NCBI RefSeq assembly: GCF_015222005.1
Contig: NZ_JADFFL010000003.1
Location: 124,001 to 188,000 of the forward strand
Direction: 5' to 3'
DNA from: Mucilaginibacter myungsuensis
GTDB taxonomy: Bacteria; Bacteroidota; Bacteroidia; Sphingobacteriales; Sphingobacteriaceae
DNA length: 64,000 nt
Shown here: piece by piece, positions 16,323 to 25,499 of the stretch
How the letters are laid out: each line of letters starts with the position of its first letter
How positions within the stretch are numbered: the stretch's first letter is position 1
Program-made: the position numbers and the translations under genes
Notes under the pieces: generated by a model
Seen by the model: only the letters and a program-made list of their open reading frames with translations
What the model was told of the DNA's origin: nothing
The model's database searches: none

Positions 16323-16382
16323 AAAATGGGGTACAGTTTAATTAGTGTCTGTAACAAATATAATTAATTTATTTAACGCCTG

Positions 16383-18497
16383 TTATTGGTTAGACTGTAT
16401 TACCAACGCTCTGTTACGTTTCAGCGCATACATTTTTTTGTCATCTTTTAGGCCGGCTTTGATGGCGTTCGTTGCCTTATCGGAGTTACCAGCATCCACG
16501 ATCAGTTTGCCGTAGCTAAAATTTGCATCGATACTACCGGGAGCGATATGGGGACTACCCGTCACAAAAAGCTGATCGGCCTTTGACTTAACGCCTCGTT
16601 TAGGCAGCCATAAGTATTTATCGATAATGACCATATCCTTATTAACGAACCTTACCCAATTGGCCTGCTTTTTAAAGAACATGGTAGAGGTATCCTTGCT
16701 GAATGGCAAGATCACCACATCCTCTACCCTGCTGCTATCCAGTCCGAGACGGATGGAGTACTTGAAGGTTTTGTCCGTATCGGCAAGATCGGTCAGTACT
16801 ACGGCGCGGGTACCTTGTTTAAAAACGATACCGCTATGCTTTTTCAAATTCAGGTAGCTGATACTATCGGTTCGCACCGACCGTATTTTACGGAAACTGC
16901 TGCTGATACAAAGCAAGAACAAACACACCAGCGAAACTTTTAACAACACCGCCCGCTGATAATAAAACACAGCGAACAGCAATACAATGAACGCAACCAT
17001 CAGCCATAGCTCCCAACCGTTCAGCCAGATCTTGGTGACGGATGAGTATGGTGATCGCTCGATATACCTCAACCCTGCATCCATCAGCAGGATGCTTTTT
17101 TGTAATAGCTGGCCTGTCCATTCGGCGATCGTCACCCATCCTGCTTGGGACGCGATCAAACAGCCGATACCGGCATACATGACCACCTCGACCGGGATAA
17201 TGATGAGCAAATTGCTGATCAGAAAATAGACCGGGAACTGATGAAAATAATACGCACTGAGCGGGAACGTGATAGCTTGTATAGCGATGCTTGCCGAGCA
17301 GATGATCCACAACCTATCCAGCCACTTGTTCTCCACATCCCACCAACCATAAACGATCGGCTGAAAGACCAGCAGACCGACCAGTGCCAGGTAAGAAAGT
17401 TGGAAACCAACATCCATGATCAGAAAAGGATCGTACAGTAAGATCGCCATGGCTGATGCCGCCAAAATATTTACCATACTGATCCGTCGGGTAAAGCTTG
17501 TCCCCAAGATCACCATGGTGATCATCACCGCGGCACGGCATACCGCCGGCGACAGGCCAGTGAGTAGCGAGTAATACCAGATCAGCCCGATGCTAAGGGT
17601 CGCTTTGAGATACTTGCCCCACCGCCACCTGTCCAATGGTTTCAGCAACCAGGCGATCATCATAAATATGATAGCCACGTGCGCACCCGATACCGACAGG
17701 ACGTGGATGGTCCCTGTTTTTGAGTAGGCTTGCAGGATGTCGTTATCCAGCTCGGCCTTGTAACCCAAGATCAGTGTCGACGCTACCGCGATGGCCTCGG
17801 GATCCTGCATGTATTTTTTAAATTGCCCGACCAGTCGCTGCCGCAAACCCAGCGAATATGCAACCAATTGGTTGCCAGCTTTGCGATCGACGACAAAAAC
17901 GTGTTTTAAGTCGGTAAAAGATTGAAAAAACACGTTTTTTTGAGACAAATATTTCCGGTAGTTGAACTCAGCCGGGTTAAAAGGCGCATCCGGAATATCG
18001 TATTTTGCAGGGATCAGTAGCACATCGCCGTAAGCAAATTTTCGGGCCCGGGCACTGTCGACCGTCATGGTCACCAACAAATTTCCGGTGGTGTGTCGGC
18101 GATGTTTTGGTGTGATAGCTTCATCGACCACCGCGGTGAACCGAAGGAACTGTCCCTTCAATTGCGGCTCGCTGTTGATGCGTACCAGCAGCTGATCTGC
18201 TGGGTGTTTAGCAAAGAAGTTGGAATGGTTGCGGTCATCATGGTTAAGGGTGATCAGCGTACCTGCGAGTAACAGCAGGGTGTGCATCATTGTACCGCCT
18301 ACCCAAGGTAGACGATACAGTTTGGTGCGCTCGTACAATAAATTAAGGGCGATGAATGTGCCAAGCAGTATGCCAAAAGCGATGGAAACGGCTATCATAT
18401 GGTCCGCCAAGCCGAACGACATAGCCAACCATATCCCCGCTAAGAATGGTAAGATATAGACAATGAACGGGACCTCGCCTTTATGATCGGCTAACAT
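16383..18497 (-). CDS. comEC: ComEC/Rec2-family competence-type membrane protein
   Basis: A 704-residue polytopic protein. Residues 1-110 hold N-terminal membrane segments, about 115-190 the DUF4131/OB-like soluble domain, and about 220-510 the Competence core with IHVLSVSGAHVAIIFMMIAW near 265 and LTGLSPAVCRAAVMITMVIL near 313. The C-terminal 160 residues are soluble but lack the HxHxDH metallo-beta-lactamase motif found in many ComEC proteins, which is normal for Bacteroidota forms of this length. Members form the inner-membrane channel for single-stranded DNA uptake; other competence genes are not in the window. It is 34 bases after ribF and probably the last gene of that leftward run. Confidence 0.88.
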   Translation of the reverse strand: MLADHKGEVPFIVYILPFLAGIWLAMSFGLADHMIAVSIAFGILLGTFIALNLLYERTKLYRLPWVGGTMMHTLLLLAGTLITLNHDDRNHSNFFAKHPADQLLVRINSEPQLKGQFLRFTAVVDEAITPKHRRHTTGNLLVTMTVDSARARKFAYGDVLLIPAKYDIPDAPFNPAEFNYRKYLSQKNVFFQSFTDLKHVFVVDRKAGNQLVAYSLGLRQRLVGQFKKYMQDPEAIAVASTLILGYKAELDNDILQAYSKTGTIHVLSVSGAHVAIIFMMIAWLLKPLDRWRWGKYLKATLSIGLIWYYSLLTGLSPAVCRAAVMITMVILGTSFTRRISMVNILAASAMAILLYDPFLIMDVGFQLSYLALVGLLVFQPIVYGWWDVENKWLDRLWIICSASIAIQAITFPLSAYYFHQFPVYFLISNLLIIIPVEVVMYAGIGCLIASQAGWVTIAEWTGQLLQKSILLMDAGLRYIERSPYSSVTKIWLNGWELWLMVAFIVLLFAVFYYQRAVLLKVSLVCLFLLCISSSFRKIRSVRTDSISYLNLKKHSGIVFKQGTRAVVLTDLADTDKTFKYSIRLGLDSSRVEDVVILPFSKDTSTMFFKKQANWVRFVNKDMVIIDKYLWLPKRGVKSKADQLFVTGSPHIAPGSIDANFSYGKLIVDAGNSDKATNAIKAGLKDDKKMYALKRNRALVIQSNQ

Positions 18498-18530
18498 GAT
18501 GAGACAGGTTAAGCCCTAAATGTAGCAGAT

Positions 18531-19457
18531 CTATAGCAGAACCGCCAACACATCTATCTTATCCTGCGCCAATTGGGCCTTCAATTCGTCTAATGAATTA
18601 AATTTGACATCGCCGCGGATATAATGTTCAAAGCGCATACGGATCTGCTGGTTATAGATCTCGCGGTCAAAATCAAAGATATTCACCTCGATATTGCGGG
18701 TTACACCATTAATGGTGGGCCGTTGACCGATGTAGGCCATGCCCTTATATTCTGCACCATCAATATCCAGCGTAACAGCAAAAATGCCATCACCGGGGAT
18801 GAGTTTATAGGTCTCGATAGGGCGGATATTGGCCGTAGGATAACCAATGGTACGCCCGATCTGGTCGCCACGGATGACGGTCCCGGTCAGGAAGAAGGGG
18901 TAGCCTAAACACTCGTTGGCTATAGCGATATTGCTATCTAACAGCGCGGTTCGGATACGGGTAGAGCTTACTGCTACGTCGGCAATATCCTGCTCGGGGA
19001 TCTCCAGCACTTCAAAACCGTGCACAGGTGCAAGGCGTTGTAGATCAGCCAATCCGCCGGTGCGGTCTTTACCAAAACGGTGATCATAACCGATCACGAT
19101 CTTTTTCATACCGACCTGATTAACCAGCACATGCTCAATATATTCGTCGGGTGTTTGATTAGAGAAATCGCGGGAGAATGGGGTGATGATCAGATGGTCT
19201 ACTCCTAATTGTTCCAGCAATTCGGCCTTCTCCTGCATCGTGGTGATCAGCTTAAGCGACTGGTCCTCGGGGTGCAAGATCATGCGCGGGTGCGGGAAGA
19301 AGGTCAGGATCACGCTCTCCCCTCCCGATGCCTTGACCAGGTCGGTCAGTTTGGATATGATCTTACGGTGCCCCTGGTGCACACCATCAAAGGTGCCAAT
19401 AGTGACAACCGCGCCGTTTACGGCCTTAAAATCGTTAATGTGATGGTATATCTTCAT
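18531..19457 (-). CDS. ribF: Bifunctional riboflavin kinase / FAD synthetase
   Basis: A 308-residue enzyme with both domains. The N-terminal FAD synthetase has VVTIGTFDGVHQGHRKII near residue 20 (nucleotidyltransferase HxGH site as HQGH) and SSTRIRTAL near 164. The C-terminal riboflavin kinase has GRTIGYPTANI near 203 and NIEVNIFDFDREIY near 266. It makes FMN and then FAD from riboflavin and ATP. Length is standard. The start codon at 19457 abuts the CCCCCGGCCCCCTAAAGGGGG repeat. Part of the leftward lepB-truB-ribF-comEC run. Confidence 0.95.
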   Translation of the reverse strand: MKIYHHINDFKAVNGAVVTIGTFDGVHQGHRKIISKLTDLVKASGGESVILTFFPHPRMILHPEDQSLKLITTMQEKAELLEQLGVDHLIITPFSRDFSNQTPDEYIEHVLVNQVGMKKIVIGYDHRFGKDRTGGLADLQRLAPVHGFEVLEIPEQDIADVAVSSTRIRTALLDSNIAIANECLGYPFFLTGTVIRGDQIGRTIGYPTANIRPIETYKLIPGDGIFAVTLDIDGAEYKGMAYIGQRPTINGVTRNIEVNIFDFDREIYNQQIRMRFEHYIRGDVKFNSLDELKAQLAQDKIDVLAVLL

Positions 19458-19484
19458 TCCCCCCGGCCCCCTAAAGGGGGAGTT
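19458..19484. repeat. CCCCCTAAAGGGGG-type repeat before ribF
   Basis: CCCCCGG followed by CCCCCTAAAGGGGGAG directly precedes the ribF start codon. A second copy, CTCCCCCTTCAGGGGGCTGG (19603-19622), lies inside the 3' end of truB. The two are separated by about 145 bases. Confidence 0.7.
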
Positions 19485-19573
19485 AAAATGTAATTCCCTT
19501 GCGGGATGTTTGTGTTATTCTTAATGTACAAAGATAGCTGACGATATGGATATCGCACAACCGGCGGCATTTT

Positions 19574-20311
19574 TTACAAAGTGTTGCCACTTTGTACTTG
19601 TGCTCCCCCTTCAGGGGGCTGGGGAGCTTCTTTGAGTGCCCTGATACTGCCTACTAATTCCATCACCTCGTGCGCGTCGTCGACCTTAAAGTCGCCGCTG
19701 CGGGTGCGGCGCAGGCGGGATAGATAAGCGGCATTGTTTACTGCTATTCCGAAGTCGTTAGCTAAGGAACGTATGTAGGTGCCTTTGCTGCATACTACTC
19801 TAAAATCCACTTCGGGCAGTTCTATACGGGTCAGCTCGAACTCGGTGATGGTGACGTTTCGGGCTTTTAGCTCTACTTCCTCGCCGCGGCGGGCTTTTTC
19901 GTACAGGCGTTCGCCGTCCACTTTAATAGCCGAGTGGGCAGGCGGATATTGCTGAATATCGCCTATAAATTGCTGACAGGCCGCACGTAACTGCGCTTCG
20001 GTCAGGCTTTCGGTACTGAACTTTTGTTCTGGTTCACTTTCCAGATCGTAGGTTGGCGTGGTGGCGCCCATTAAAAAGGTGCCGGTGTATTCCTTTTCCT
20101 GCGCTTGAAAGGTGTCTATCTGCTTGGTCATTTTGCCGGTGCAGATCACCAGCAGGCCGGTAGCCAGCGGATCTAAGGTGCCGGCGTGGCCAACCTTCAG
20201 TTTCAGCGGTTTAAAGGCATTACGGATCTTGCCTACCACGTCAAAACTGGTCCATTTGTAGGGCTTGTTGACGAGGAGCATTTGTCCGTCGGCGTAGTCT
20301 TGTAGTGTCAT
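19574..20311 (-). CDS. truB: tRNA pseudouridine(55) synthase
   Basis: A 245-residue TruB. Seen: YKWTSFDVVGKIRNAF near residue 20, the catalytic-Asp motif GHAGTLDPLATGLL near residue 40-53, YPPAHSAIKVDGERLYEKAR near 118 and CSKGTYIRSLANDFG near 168. It isomerises U55 in the T-loop of tRNAs. The last 20 residues (APQPPEGGAQ and following) are translated from a copy of the CCCCCTTCAGGGGG intergenic repeat, so the gene has recruited repeat DNA as its stop-proximal end. Followed 116 bases on by ribF. Confidence 0.95.
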   Translation of the reverse strand: MTLQDYADGQMLLVNKPYKWTSFDVVGKIRNAFKPLKLKVGHAGTLDPLATGLLVICTGKMTKQIDTFQAQEKEYTGTFLMGATTPTYDLESEPEQKFSTESLTEAQLRAACQQFIGDIQQYPPAHSAIKVDGERLYEKARRGEEVELKARNVTITEFELTRIELPEVDFRVVCSKGTYIRSLANDFGIAVNNAAYLSRLRRTRSGDFKVDDAHEVMELVGSIRALKEAPQPPEGGAQVQSGNTL

Positions 20312-20318
20312 ATTGATA

Positions 20319-20444
20319 GGTCCGGAAGTCGGGAAGACCGAAAGTCCGGAAGATATATCTTAGAGGGTGTCATGCTGAGCCTGTCGAAGCATGGCGGGTA
20401 AGGCCTCTGCGCTCCACCCTTCGACAGGCTCAGGGTGACACCCC
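20319..20444. repeat. Stutter repeat and GAGCCTGTCGAAG inverted pair between lepB and truB
   Basis: 20319-20352 is a single-armed copy of the GTCCGGAAGTCGGGAAGACC stutter. 20364-20392 and 20414-20444 are inverse arms with TGAGCCTGTCGAAGCATGG and CCACCCTTCGACAGGCTCAG. The 190-base gap lepB-truB therefore consists almost entirely of repeats. Confidence 0.8.
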
Positions 20445-20501
20445 TTTTGTTGTTATTGTAAACTAAAAAGAGACACAAATATGTGTCTCTAAAAATTCCT
20501 T

Positions 20502-21929
20502 TTAATTTATCCCTCTGAACAATCTGCTCCAGCGGATCTTGCCGAGGAAGGAACCGGCATCGTCCCAGCTCATCCAAATGAACAGGGCCTTGCCAACGAT
20601 ATGGTCCTCAGGAACAAATCCCCAAAAGCGTGAATCGGCGGAGTCGTGACGGTTGTCGCCCATCATCCAGTAGTAATCCATTTTAAAGGTGTAACTATCG
20701 GTTTTTACGCCGTTGATCAGTAAACTGTTCGGGCCGTCTTGCTCTACTTTATTGCCTTCGTAAACCTCTATGGCGCGGATGTAGAGCGGGATGTTCAGGC
20801 TATCCAATTTCACGGTCCAGCCTTTTTTAGGGATGATCACCGGGCCGTAATTATCGGCATTCCATTGGTGGTTGGCATCACCCGGCCAGGTTTGGGCTAC
20901 TTCGCCTTTAGGGGAAATATTTGGCTCGAGCATGGTAACATTGCTGTATGTCTTCAATTTATCAGCCGACTCCTTGGTCATGAAAGGGAATTGGTGACCA
21001 TCATAGTAACTGATGTTCAACTCTTTCTCTACCTCGGGGTTAAGGTCGGCGCTGGTTTGCAATTTGTAATCTAATTGCCCGCCCGGCGGGTTAGGGTTTG
21101 GTTTGCCGTTCACGTAAACCTGGCCGTCTACTACACTTAGGGTGTCGCCCGGGGTACCCTGGCAACGTTTAATATAATTTTCGCGCTTATCAACAGGGCG
21201 ATAGTATGGCGCATCGGCATCCATCGGGTAGTTAAATACCACAACATCGCCTTTTTGGATCTTTTGTAATCCCGGCATTCGGTAATAAGGCAATTGCAGG
21301 CCTTCCCAATAAGCTTTAGTGCCGGTGATGGGCATGGTATGGTGCGCGAACGGGAACGCAATAGGTGTACCCGGCGTACGCGGGCCATAATTCAGCTTAC
21401 TCACAAAAAGGAAATCGCCTACAAGCAGCGAACGCTCCATCGATGGCGTAGGGATGGTATAAGCCTCGATAAAGAAGGTACGGATCAGAGTAGCGGCAAC
21501 CACAGCGAAAATGATGGCCTCGGTCCACTCGCGTGTCGGGGTTTTCTTTAACTCTTTTTTACGTGTTTCCTTAAAATCGGGCGAGTTAGACTTGCCCAAA
21601 TATTTGGTCTTATCATCAAATCCCCACATCGGGAAGAAAACAAAAGGCAGCAGGATGCTAAGCATTTGCTCGGCCAGGCCAAATTTACCGTACGATTTTA
21701 CAAAATCGATATGGATACCCCACAGCACCAGAATGTTAATGCCGGGGATCAGCATAAGGGCTATCCACCAGGTGGGTTTGCCGCTCAACTGTATCATCAC
21801 ATATACATTCAGGAAAGGGATGTAGGCTTTCCAGGTGTCCTCGCCGGCTTTCCCGAACATCTTACCAAGGCCCACGCAAGGCACAATGTAAAAGATGGCA
21901 ACGAGTACTATAATTTCAACAATATTCAC
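20502..21929 (-). CDS. lepB: Signal peptidase I with N-terminal DUF5684-like membrane domain
   Basis: A 475-residue protein, larger than a minimal LepB. Residues 1-110 form several membrane segments with CVGLGKMFGKAGEDTWKAYI, the pattern of DUF5684. A further segment anchors the S26 domain: catalytic Ser in TIPTPSMERSLLVGD near residue 158, general-base Lys in ENYIKRCQGTPGDTL near 243, and box E GDNRHDSADSRFWGFVP near 438. Between boxes D and E is a long Bacteroidota-type insert of about 170 residues. It removes signal peptides of exported proteins. It lies 31 bases after dapB in the leftward run. Confidence 0.94.
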   Translation of the reverse strand: MNIVEIIVLVAIFYIVPCVGLGKMFGKAGEDTWKAYIPFLNVYVMIQLSGKPTWWIALMLIPGINILVLWGIHIDFVKSYGKFGLAEQMLSILLPFVFFPMWGFDDKTKYLGKSNSPDFKETRKKELKKTPTREWTEAIIFAVVAATLIRTFFIEAYTIPTPSMERSLLVGDFLFVSKLNYGPRTPGTPIAFPFAHHTMPITGTKAYWEGLQLPYYRMPGLQKIQKGDVVVFNYPMDADAPYYRPVDKRENYIKRCQGTPGDTLSVVDGQVYVNGKPNPNPPGGQLDYKLQTSADLNPEVEKELNISYYDGHQFPFMTKESADKLKTYSNVTMLEPNISPKGEVAQTWPGDANHQWNADNYGPVIIPKKGWTVKLDSLNIPLYIRAIEVYEGNKVEQDGPNSLLINGVKTDSYTFKMDYYWMMGDNRHDSADSRFWGFVPEDHIVGKALFIWMSWDDAGSFLGKIRWSRLFRGIN

Positions 21930-21959
21930 TTTAAATGGGGTTTAAATAACGGTGATGGT

Positions 21960-22706
21960 TTACAGGCTAAAGTTAAACATATCTTTAACCGAGTAAAATC
22001 CTTTTTTGCCTTGCACCCACTCGGCCGCCAACACGGCACCAAGGGCAAAACCATTACGGTTATGGGCGGTATGTTTAAACTCGATGCTATCTATCTCGCT
22101 ATCGTACACCACGGTATGGGTGCCCGGCACGTTCTCGATACGTAAGGACTCTATCAGTACCTGCTCGGGCTTAACCACTTCGGCAGGCGCGCCTTCGGCG
22201 GTCAGTACGTTCACCCACTCGTTCTTGGTGTCCAGTCCGTCAACAATACCTTCGGCAATGGTGATGGCGGTGCCACTTGGGGCATCCAGCTTTTGGGTGT
22301 GATGTATCTCTTCTACCTGTACATCGTAGTATGGGTAGTTGTTCATCAGCTTGGCTAAAACTTTGTTCACATGGAAGAAAACGTTCACGCCAACACTGAA
22401 GTTAGACCCGTAAAGCAGCGTGCGACCATTGTTTTCGCACTCATCCTTAATACGTTGCAAGTGACCGTACCAACCGGTGGTACCCACTATCACGGGCACT
22501 TTAGCCTCGAAACAAAGGGCGATATTGTCCAACACGGTAGCAGGCGTACTGAAATCGATGGCCACATCGGCCTTTTTCAGGTTCTCTACCGTCAGGTCGG
22601 CTGCGTTGGTCAACTCAATTTTTAATACTATCTCGTGCTTACGTTCAATGGCGATCTGCTCAATGATCTTACCCATTTTGCCGTAGCCTAATAATGCTAT
22701 TTTCAT
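21960..22706 (-). CDS. dapB: 4-hydroxy-tetrahydrodipicolinate reductase
   Basis: A 248-residue DapB. N-terminal nucleotide-binding motif LLGYGKMGK at residues 4-12, VIDFSTPATVLDN-like segment near 48, VGTTGWYG near 74, the active-site motif EEIHHTQKLDAPSGTA near residue 132-147 and the C-terminal HTAHNRNGFALGAV near 212. It reduces the product of DapA with NAD(P)H in lysine and meso-diaminopimelate synthesis. One base separates it from the DUF5683 gene, so they are co-translated. Confidence 0.95.
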   Translation of the reverse strand: MKIALLGYGKMGKIIEQIAIERKHEIVLKIELTNAADLTVENLKKADVAIDFSTPATVLDNIALCFEAKVPVIVGTTGWYGHLQRIKDECENNGRTLLYGSNFSVGVNVFFHVNKVLAKLMNNYPYYDVQVEEIHHTQKLDAPSGTAITIAEGIVDGLDTKNEWVNVLTAEGAPAEVVKPEQVLIESLRIENVPGTHTVVYDSEIDSIEFKHTAHNRNGFALGAVLAAEWVQGKKGFYSVKDMFNFSL

Positions 22707-22707
22707 T

Positions 22708-23418
22708 TCAGAAGGTTACTGTTAACTTTAGTGCGGGGGTAAAGTTATTAAAATTAAAGTTCGATGCGTAGATCGGTTGCTGCATCAAAGTGCCGTTGAT
22801 ATGCACCTCAAAATTATCATCCATCGAAAAGGAGTGTTTCAGCTTACCATAGATGTATGCATCAACCACGTTAACGCCCCAAACAAGCACAAAACTTAAA
22901 GCACTGATCTGTAAGTTACGGTAAAAGCCGTCCTTAGCGTCAATAATGGCCTGGTCCGTCAACCGCGTATCGTTACCATACAGCACATATGCATCTTTAT
23001 TAGCTTGGGAGTCATTTGCATAGTATTCGGGGTTATCCTTAATATTGATACCAAGCCGACGGTATTGCGCTACGGCTAAAAACAGTCGATAATCGCGCCC
23101 GTTAGTGATATACGCATTACCCAACAAGCCTAAACCGGCGTAAATGGCTGGCACTTTCCACCAGTGGCCGTTATATATCTGCCCCAGACCAGGCAAAATG
23201 GCCGAACGCGTCCAGGCTTTGCGGGGGCTGTGGGTGCTATCCGGGATATAAACTTTTACTTTTTTAGGTTTGATATCGAACTGCTTTGAAGGATCGGTAT
23301 CCTTTTTTTGATAAGCACTATCGATGGGGTTTTTCTTCATCACGGTATCGGGCTTTTGGGCCATAGCCGAAAACCCGATGCCGGTGATCAATAATATCGT
23401 AATTAAGATATAGCGCAT
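22708..23418 (-). CDS. DUF5683 domain protein
   Basis: A 236-residue exported protein: signal peptide about residues 1-20 (GFSAMAQK), then HSPRKAWTRSAILPGLGQIY followed by NGHWWKVP, the DUF5683 hallmark, with two hydrophobic segments near 95 and 175. The family lies between parB and dapB in many Bacteroidota, as here; function unknown. Stop and start codons with neighbours are one base apart on both sides, so it is tightly linked with parB and dapB. Confidence 0.88.
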   Translation of the reverse strand: MRYILITILLITGIGFSAMAQKPDTVMKKNPIDSAYQKKDTDPSKQFDIKPKKVKVYIPDSTHSPRKAWTRSAILPGLGQIYNGHWWKVPAIYAGLGLLGNAYITNGRDYRLFLAVAQYRRLGINIKDNPEYYANDSQANKDAYVLYGNDTRLTDQAIIDAKDGFYRNLQISALSFVLVWGVNVVDAYIYGKLKHSFSMDDNFEVHINGTLMQQPIYASNFNFNNFTPALKLTVTF

Positions 23419-23419
23419 G

Positions 23420-24352
23420 CTACCAGTCTAACATTTCTAATATGCGGCCCAGATCATCGTCGGACAGGAAGGGTATCTCGATACTACCTGCCCCCTTAGC
23501 GTCGACCTTCAGCTTTACTTTGGTGCTGAATTTAGATGCCAGGTCGTCCTGAATTTTTTGAGCCTGATAGCTTAACGGGGCTATACCTTTGTTAGTATTG
23601 GCCGCGGGGCGTTTATCTGCATTTTTAGCAATGTTACGCACCATTTCTTCCACCTTACGTACCGAAAGACCTTCTTTCAGGATCATTTGGTGAATATACA
23701 GCTGATCAGTAGGGCTTTCGACAGTGATCAGCGCGCGGGCGTGGCCCATGCTGATGCCACCATCACGAATAGAAGCTTGTATGGCAGGCGGCAGTTTTAA
23801 CAAACGCAGGTAGTTGTTAACAGTAGAGCGGTTCTTGCTTACACGCTCGCCCAGTTCTTCCTGCTTCATGTTCAGCTCGTCCATCATCCGCTGAAAACTT
23901 AAGGCCGTTTCAATAGCGTTCAGATTCTCACGCTGGATGTTCTCTATTAGCGCCATCTCCAGCATTTGCTGGTCGTTAGCGGTACGGATATAAGCCGGTA
24001 TCTGTACCAAACCTGCCAGTTTAGAGGCACGCAAACGGCGCTCGCCACTGATCAATTGATACTTATGTGCGCTTAAACGGCGCACGGTGATCGGCTGGAT
24101 CAGGCCCTGCAATTTGATAGACTCGGCTAACTCGTTCAGCGCCTGCTCGTCAAAATCGGTACGGGGCTGGAACGGGTTTATCTCTATCTCGGCAACCTTT
24201 ATCTCGTTAATAGCGCCCGCGTCGTTCACTTCGGGCGCGGTAGCTACCGGTTTTGGGGTATGATCTTTAGTTTGGTTTACCTGGGTACTATCATCAAGCA
24301 GCGCGCTTAATCCTTTACCTAAGCCAAAACTACGTTTTTTTTCTGCACTCAT
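23420..24352 (-). CDS. parB: Chromosome partitioning protein ParB
   Basis: A 310-residue ParB/Spo0J protein. It starts with the usual FGLGKGLSALLDD, carries the CTPase/ParB domain with INEIKVAEIEINPFQPRTDF and the box II motif LISGERRLRASKLAGL, a HTH region with LGERVSKNRSTVNNYLRLLK, and a C-terminal dimerisation segment. It binds parS sites and loads SMC. I looked for a TGTTTCACGTGAAACA-like parS in the window and saw none. Six bases after parA. Confidence 0.96.
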   Translation of the reverse strand: MSAEKKRSFGLGKGLSALLDDSTQVNQTKDHTPKPVATAPEVNDAGAINEIKVAEIEINPFQPRTDFDEQALNELAESIKLQGLIQPITVRRLSAHKYQLISGERRLRASKLAGLVQIPAYIRTANDQQMLEMALIENIQRENLNAIETALSFQRMMDELNMKQEELGERVSKNRSTVNNYLRLLKLPPAIQASIRDGGISMGHARALITVESPTDQLYIHQMILKEGLSVRKVEEMVRNIAKNADKRPAANTNKGIAPLSYQAQKIQDDLASKFSTKVKLKVDAKGAGSIEIPFLSDDDLGRILEMLDW

Positions 24353-24357
24353 TTATG

Positions 24358-25161
24358 TTATACGGTTGCGGTGCTTTCTTCCGGCTCGGCCGCTACTAAA
24401 CCATTTTTACGGATGATCTCGCGGGCAAGGTTCAAATAATTGATCGCGCCTTTGCAGTTAGCATCGTGCATAATTACCGATATACCAAAACTTGGGGCCT
24501 CGCTTAAACGGGTGTTACGCTGGATGATGGTATCAAAAACCAGGTCCTCAAAGTGCGAACGTACCTCTTCTACCACTTGATTGCTCAAACGCAAACGTAC
24601 ATCGTACATCGTCAGCAAGATACCCTCGATATCTAAATTGGTGTTCAAACGGTTCTGAACGATCTTAATCGTGTTCAGCAATTTACCTAAGCCTTCCAAT
24701 GCAAAGTACTCGCATTGTACCGGTACGATCACCGAGTGAGCCGCGGTCAGAGCGTTAATGGTGATCAAACCTAATGACGGCGAGCAGTCTATAATGATAA
24801 AATCGTACTCATCTATCACCTGGGCCAAAACAGCTTTCATTTTATACTCGCGATCGGTCAGGTTGATCATCTCGATCTCGGCACCCACCAGGTCGATATG
24901 GGCGGGCAACAGATCAAGATTAGGGGTATCGGTATGTTGGATAGCCTCGTGCGGGTCTATCTGGTTGATAATGCACTCGTAGATACTGTTTTTGATTGTG
25001 CGCGGATCAAACCCTATACCAGAGGTAGAGTTGGCCTGCGGATCGGCATCTACCAACAGTGTTTTAAAATCTAATACAGCAAGGCTGGCGGCCAGGTTGA
25101 TGGACGATGTGGTTTTACCTACACCACCTTTTTGATTAGCTAAGGCGATAATTTTACCCAT
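24358..25161 (-). CDS. parA: Chromosome partitioning ATPase ParA
   Basis: A 267-residue ParA/Soj ATPase. Deviant Walker A KGGVGKTTSSINLA at residues 10-23, Walker A' LVDADPQANST near 40, Walker B FIIIDCSPSLGLIT near 122. It drives segregation of origin regions with ParB. It opens the leftward run parA-parB-DUF5683-dapB-lepB-truB-ribF-comEC; no clear TAnnTTTG promoter was found in the gap to its right. Confidence 0.97.
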   Translation of the reverse strand: MGKIIALANQKGGVGKTTSSINLAASLAVLDFKTLLVDADPQANSTSGIGFDPRTIKNSIYECIINQIDPHEAIQHTDTPNLDLLPAHIDLVGAEIEMINLTDREYKMKAVLAQVIDEYDFIIIDCSPSLGLITINALTAAHSVIVPVQCEYFALEGLGKLLNTIKIVQNRLNTNLDIEGILLTMYDVRLRLSNQVVEEVRSHFEDLVFDTIIQRNTRLSEAPSFGISVIMHDANCKGAINYLNLAREIIRKNGLVAAEPEESTATV

Positions 25162-25499
25162 TATATTCCTTTATATTATAATTGATGGATCGTGCTAAAA
25201 AACGGAAAGCTTTACAAAAAATTCTACCTTCGTATCAGTTTTCTAAATAGCGGCTAAAGATACGGAATTTACAGATCGGGTAATCCACAGTTTTGGGCTA
25301 CTTACAAACAAAATAGTCGGGAAAGGTAAAAGGTGAGCGGTTAAAGGCGAAAGGTTTTTTTGCTTTTAGGTCACGTTTTTATAACCTGCTACCGATACAA
25401 ATATAGCACTTGTAAAAGGCATTGCTAAGGATAAAGCCGCACAAAAAGGCGGCTAAAAACCTTTGACCTTTCGCCTTTTACCTTTCACCTTAAAAAAAG
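25162..25499. repeat. Intergenic region with inverted AAGGCGAAAGG stutter pair
   Basis: No gene. One stutter arm GAAAGGTAAAAGGTGAGCGG (25321-25340) continues to about 25356; the inverse arm CCTTTCGCCTTTTACCTTTC (25466-25485 region) ends just before the ATG at 25500. Between them AGCCGC/GCGGCT (about 25435-25454) makes a small hairpin. The repeat type also occurs at 11218-11290. Confidence 0.7.

Noticed and set aside
20308..20577. 89-codon leftward ORF overlapping the lepB end
   Set aside because: Covers the lepB 3' end in another frame and then intergenic repeats.
23420..25161. parS site near parAB
   Set aside because: I searched by eye for TGTTTCACGTGAAACA-like DNA in and around parAB and found none with both arms.
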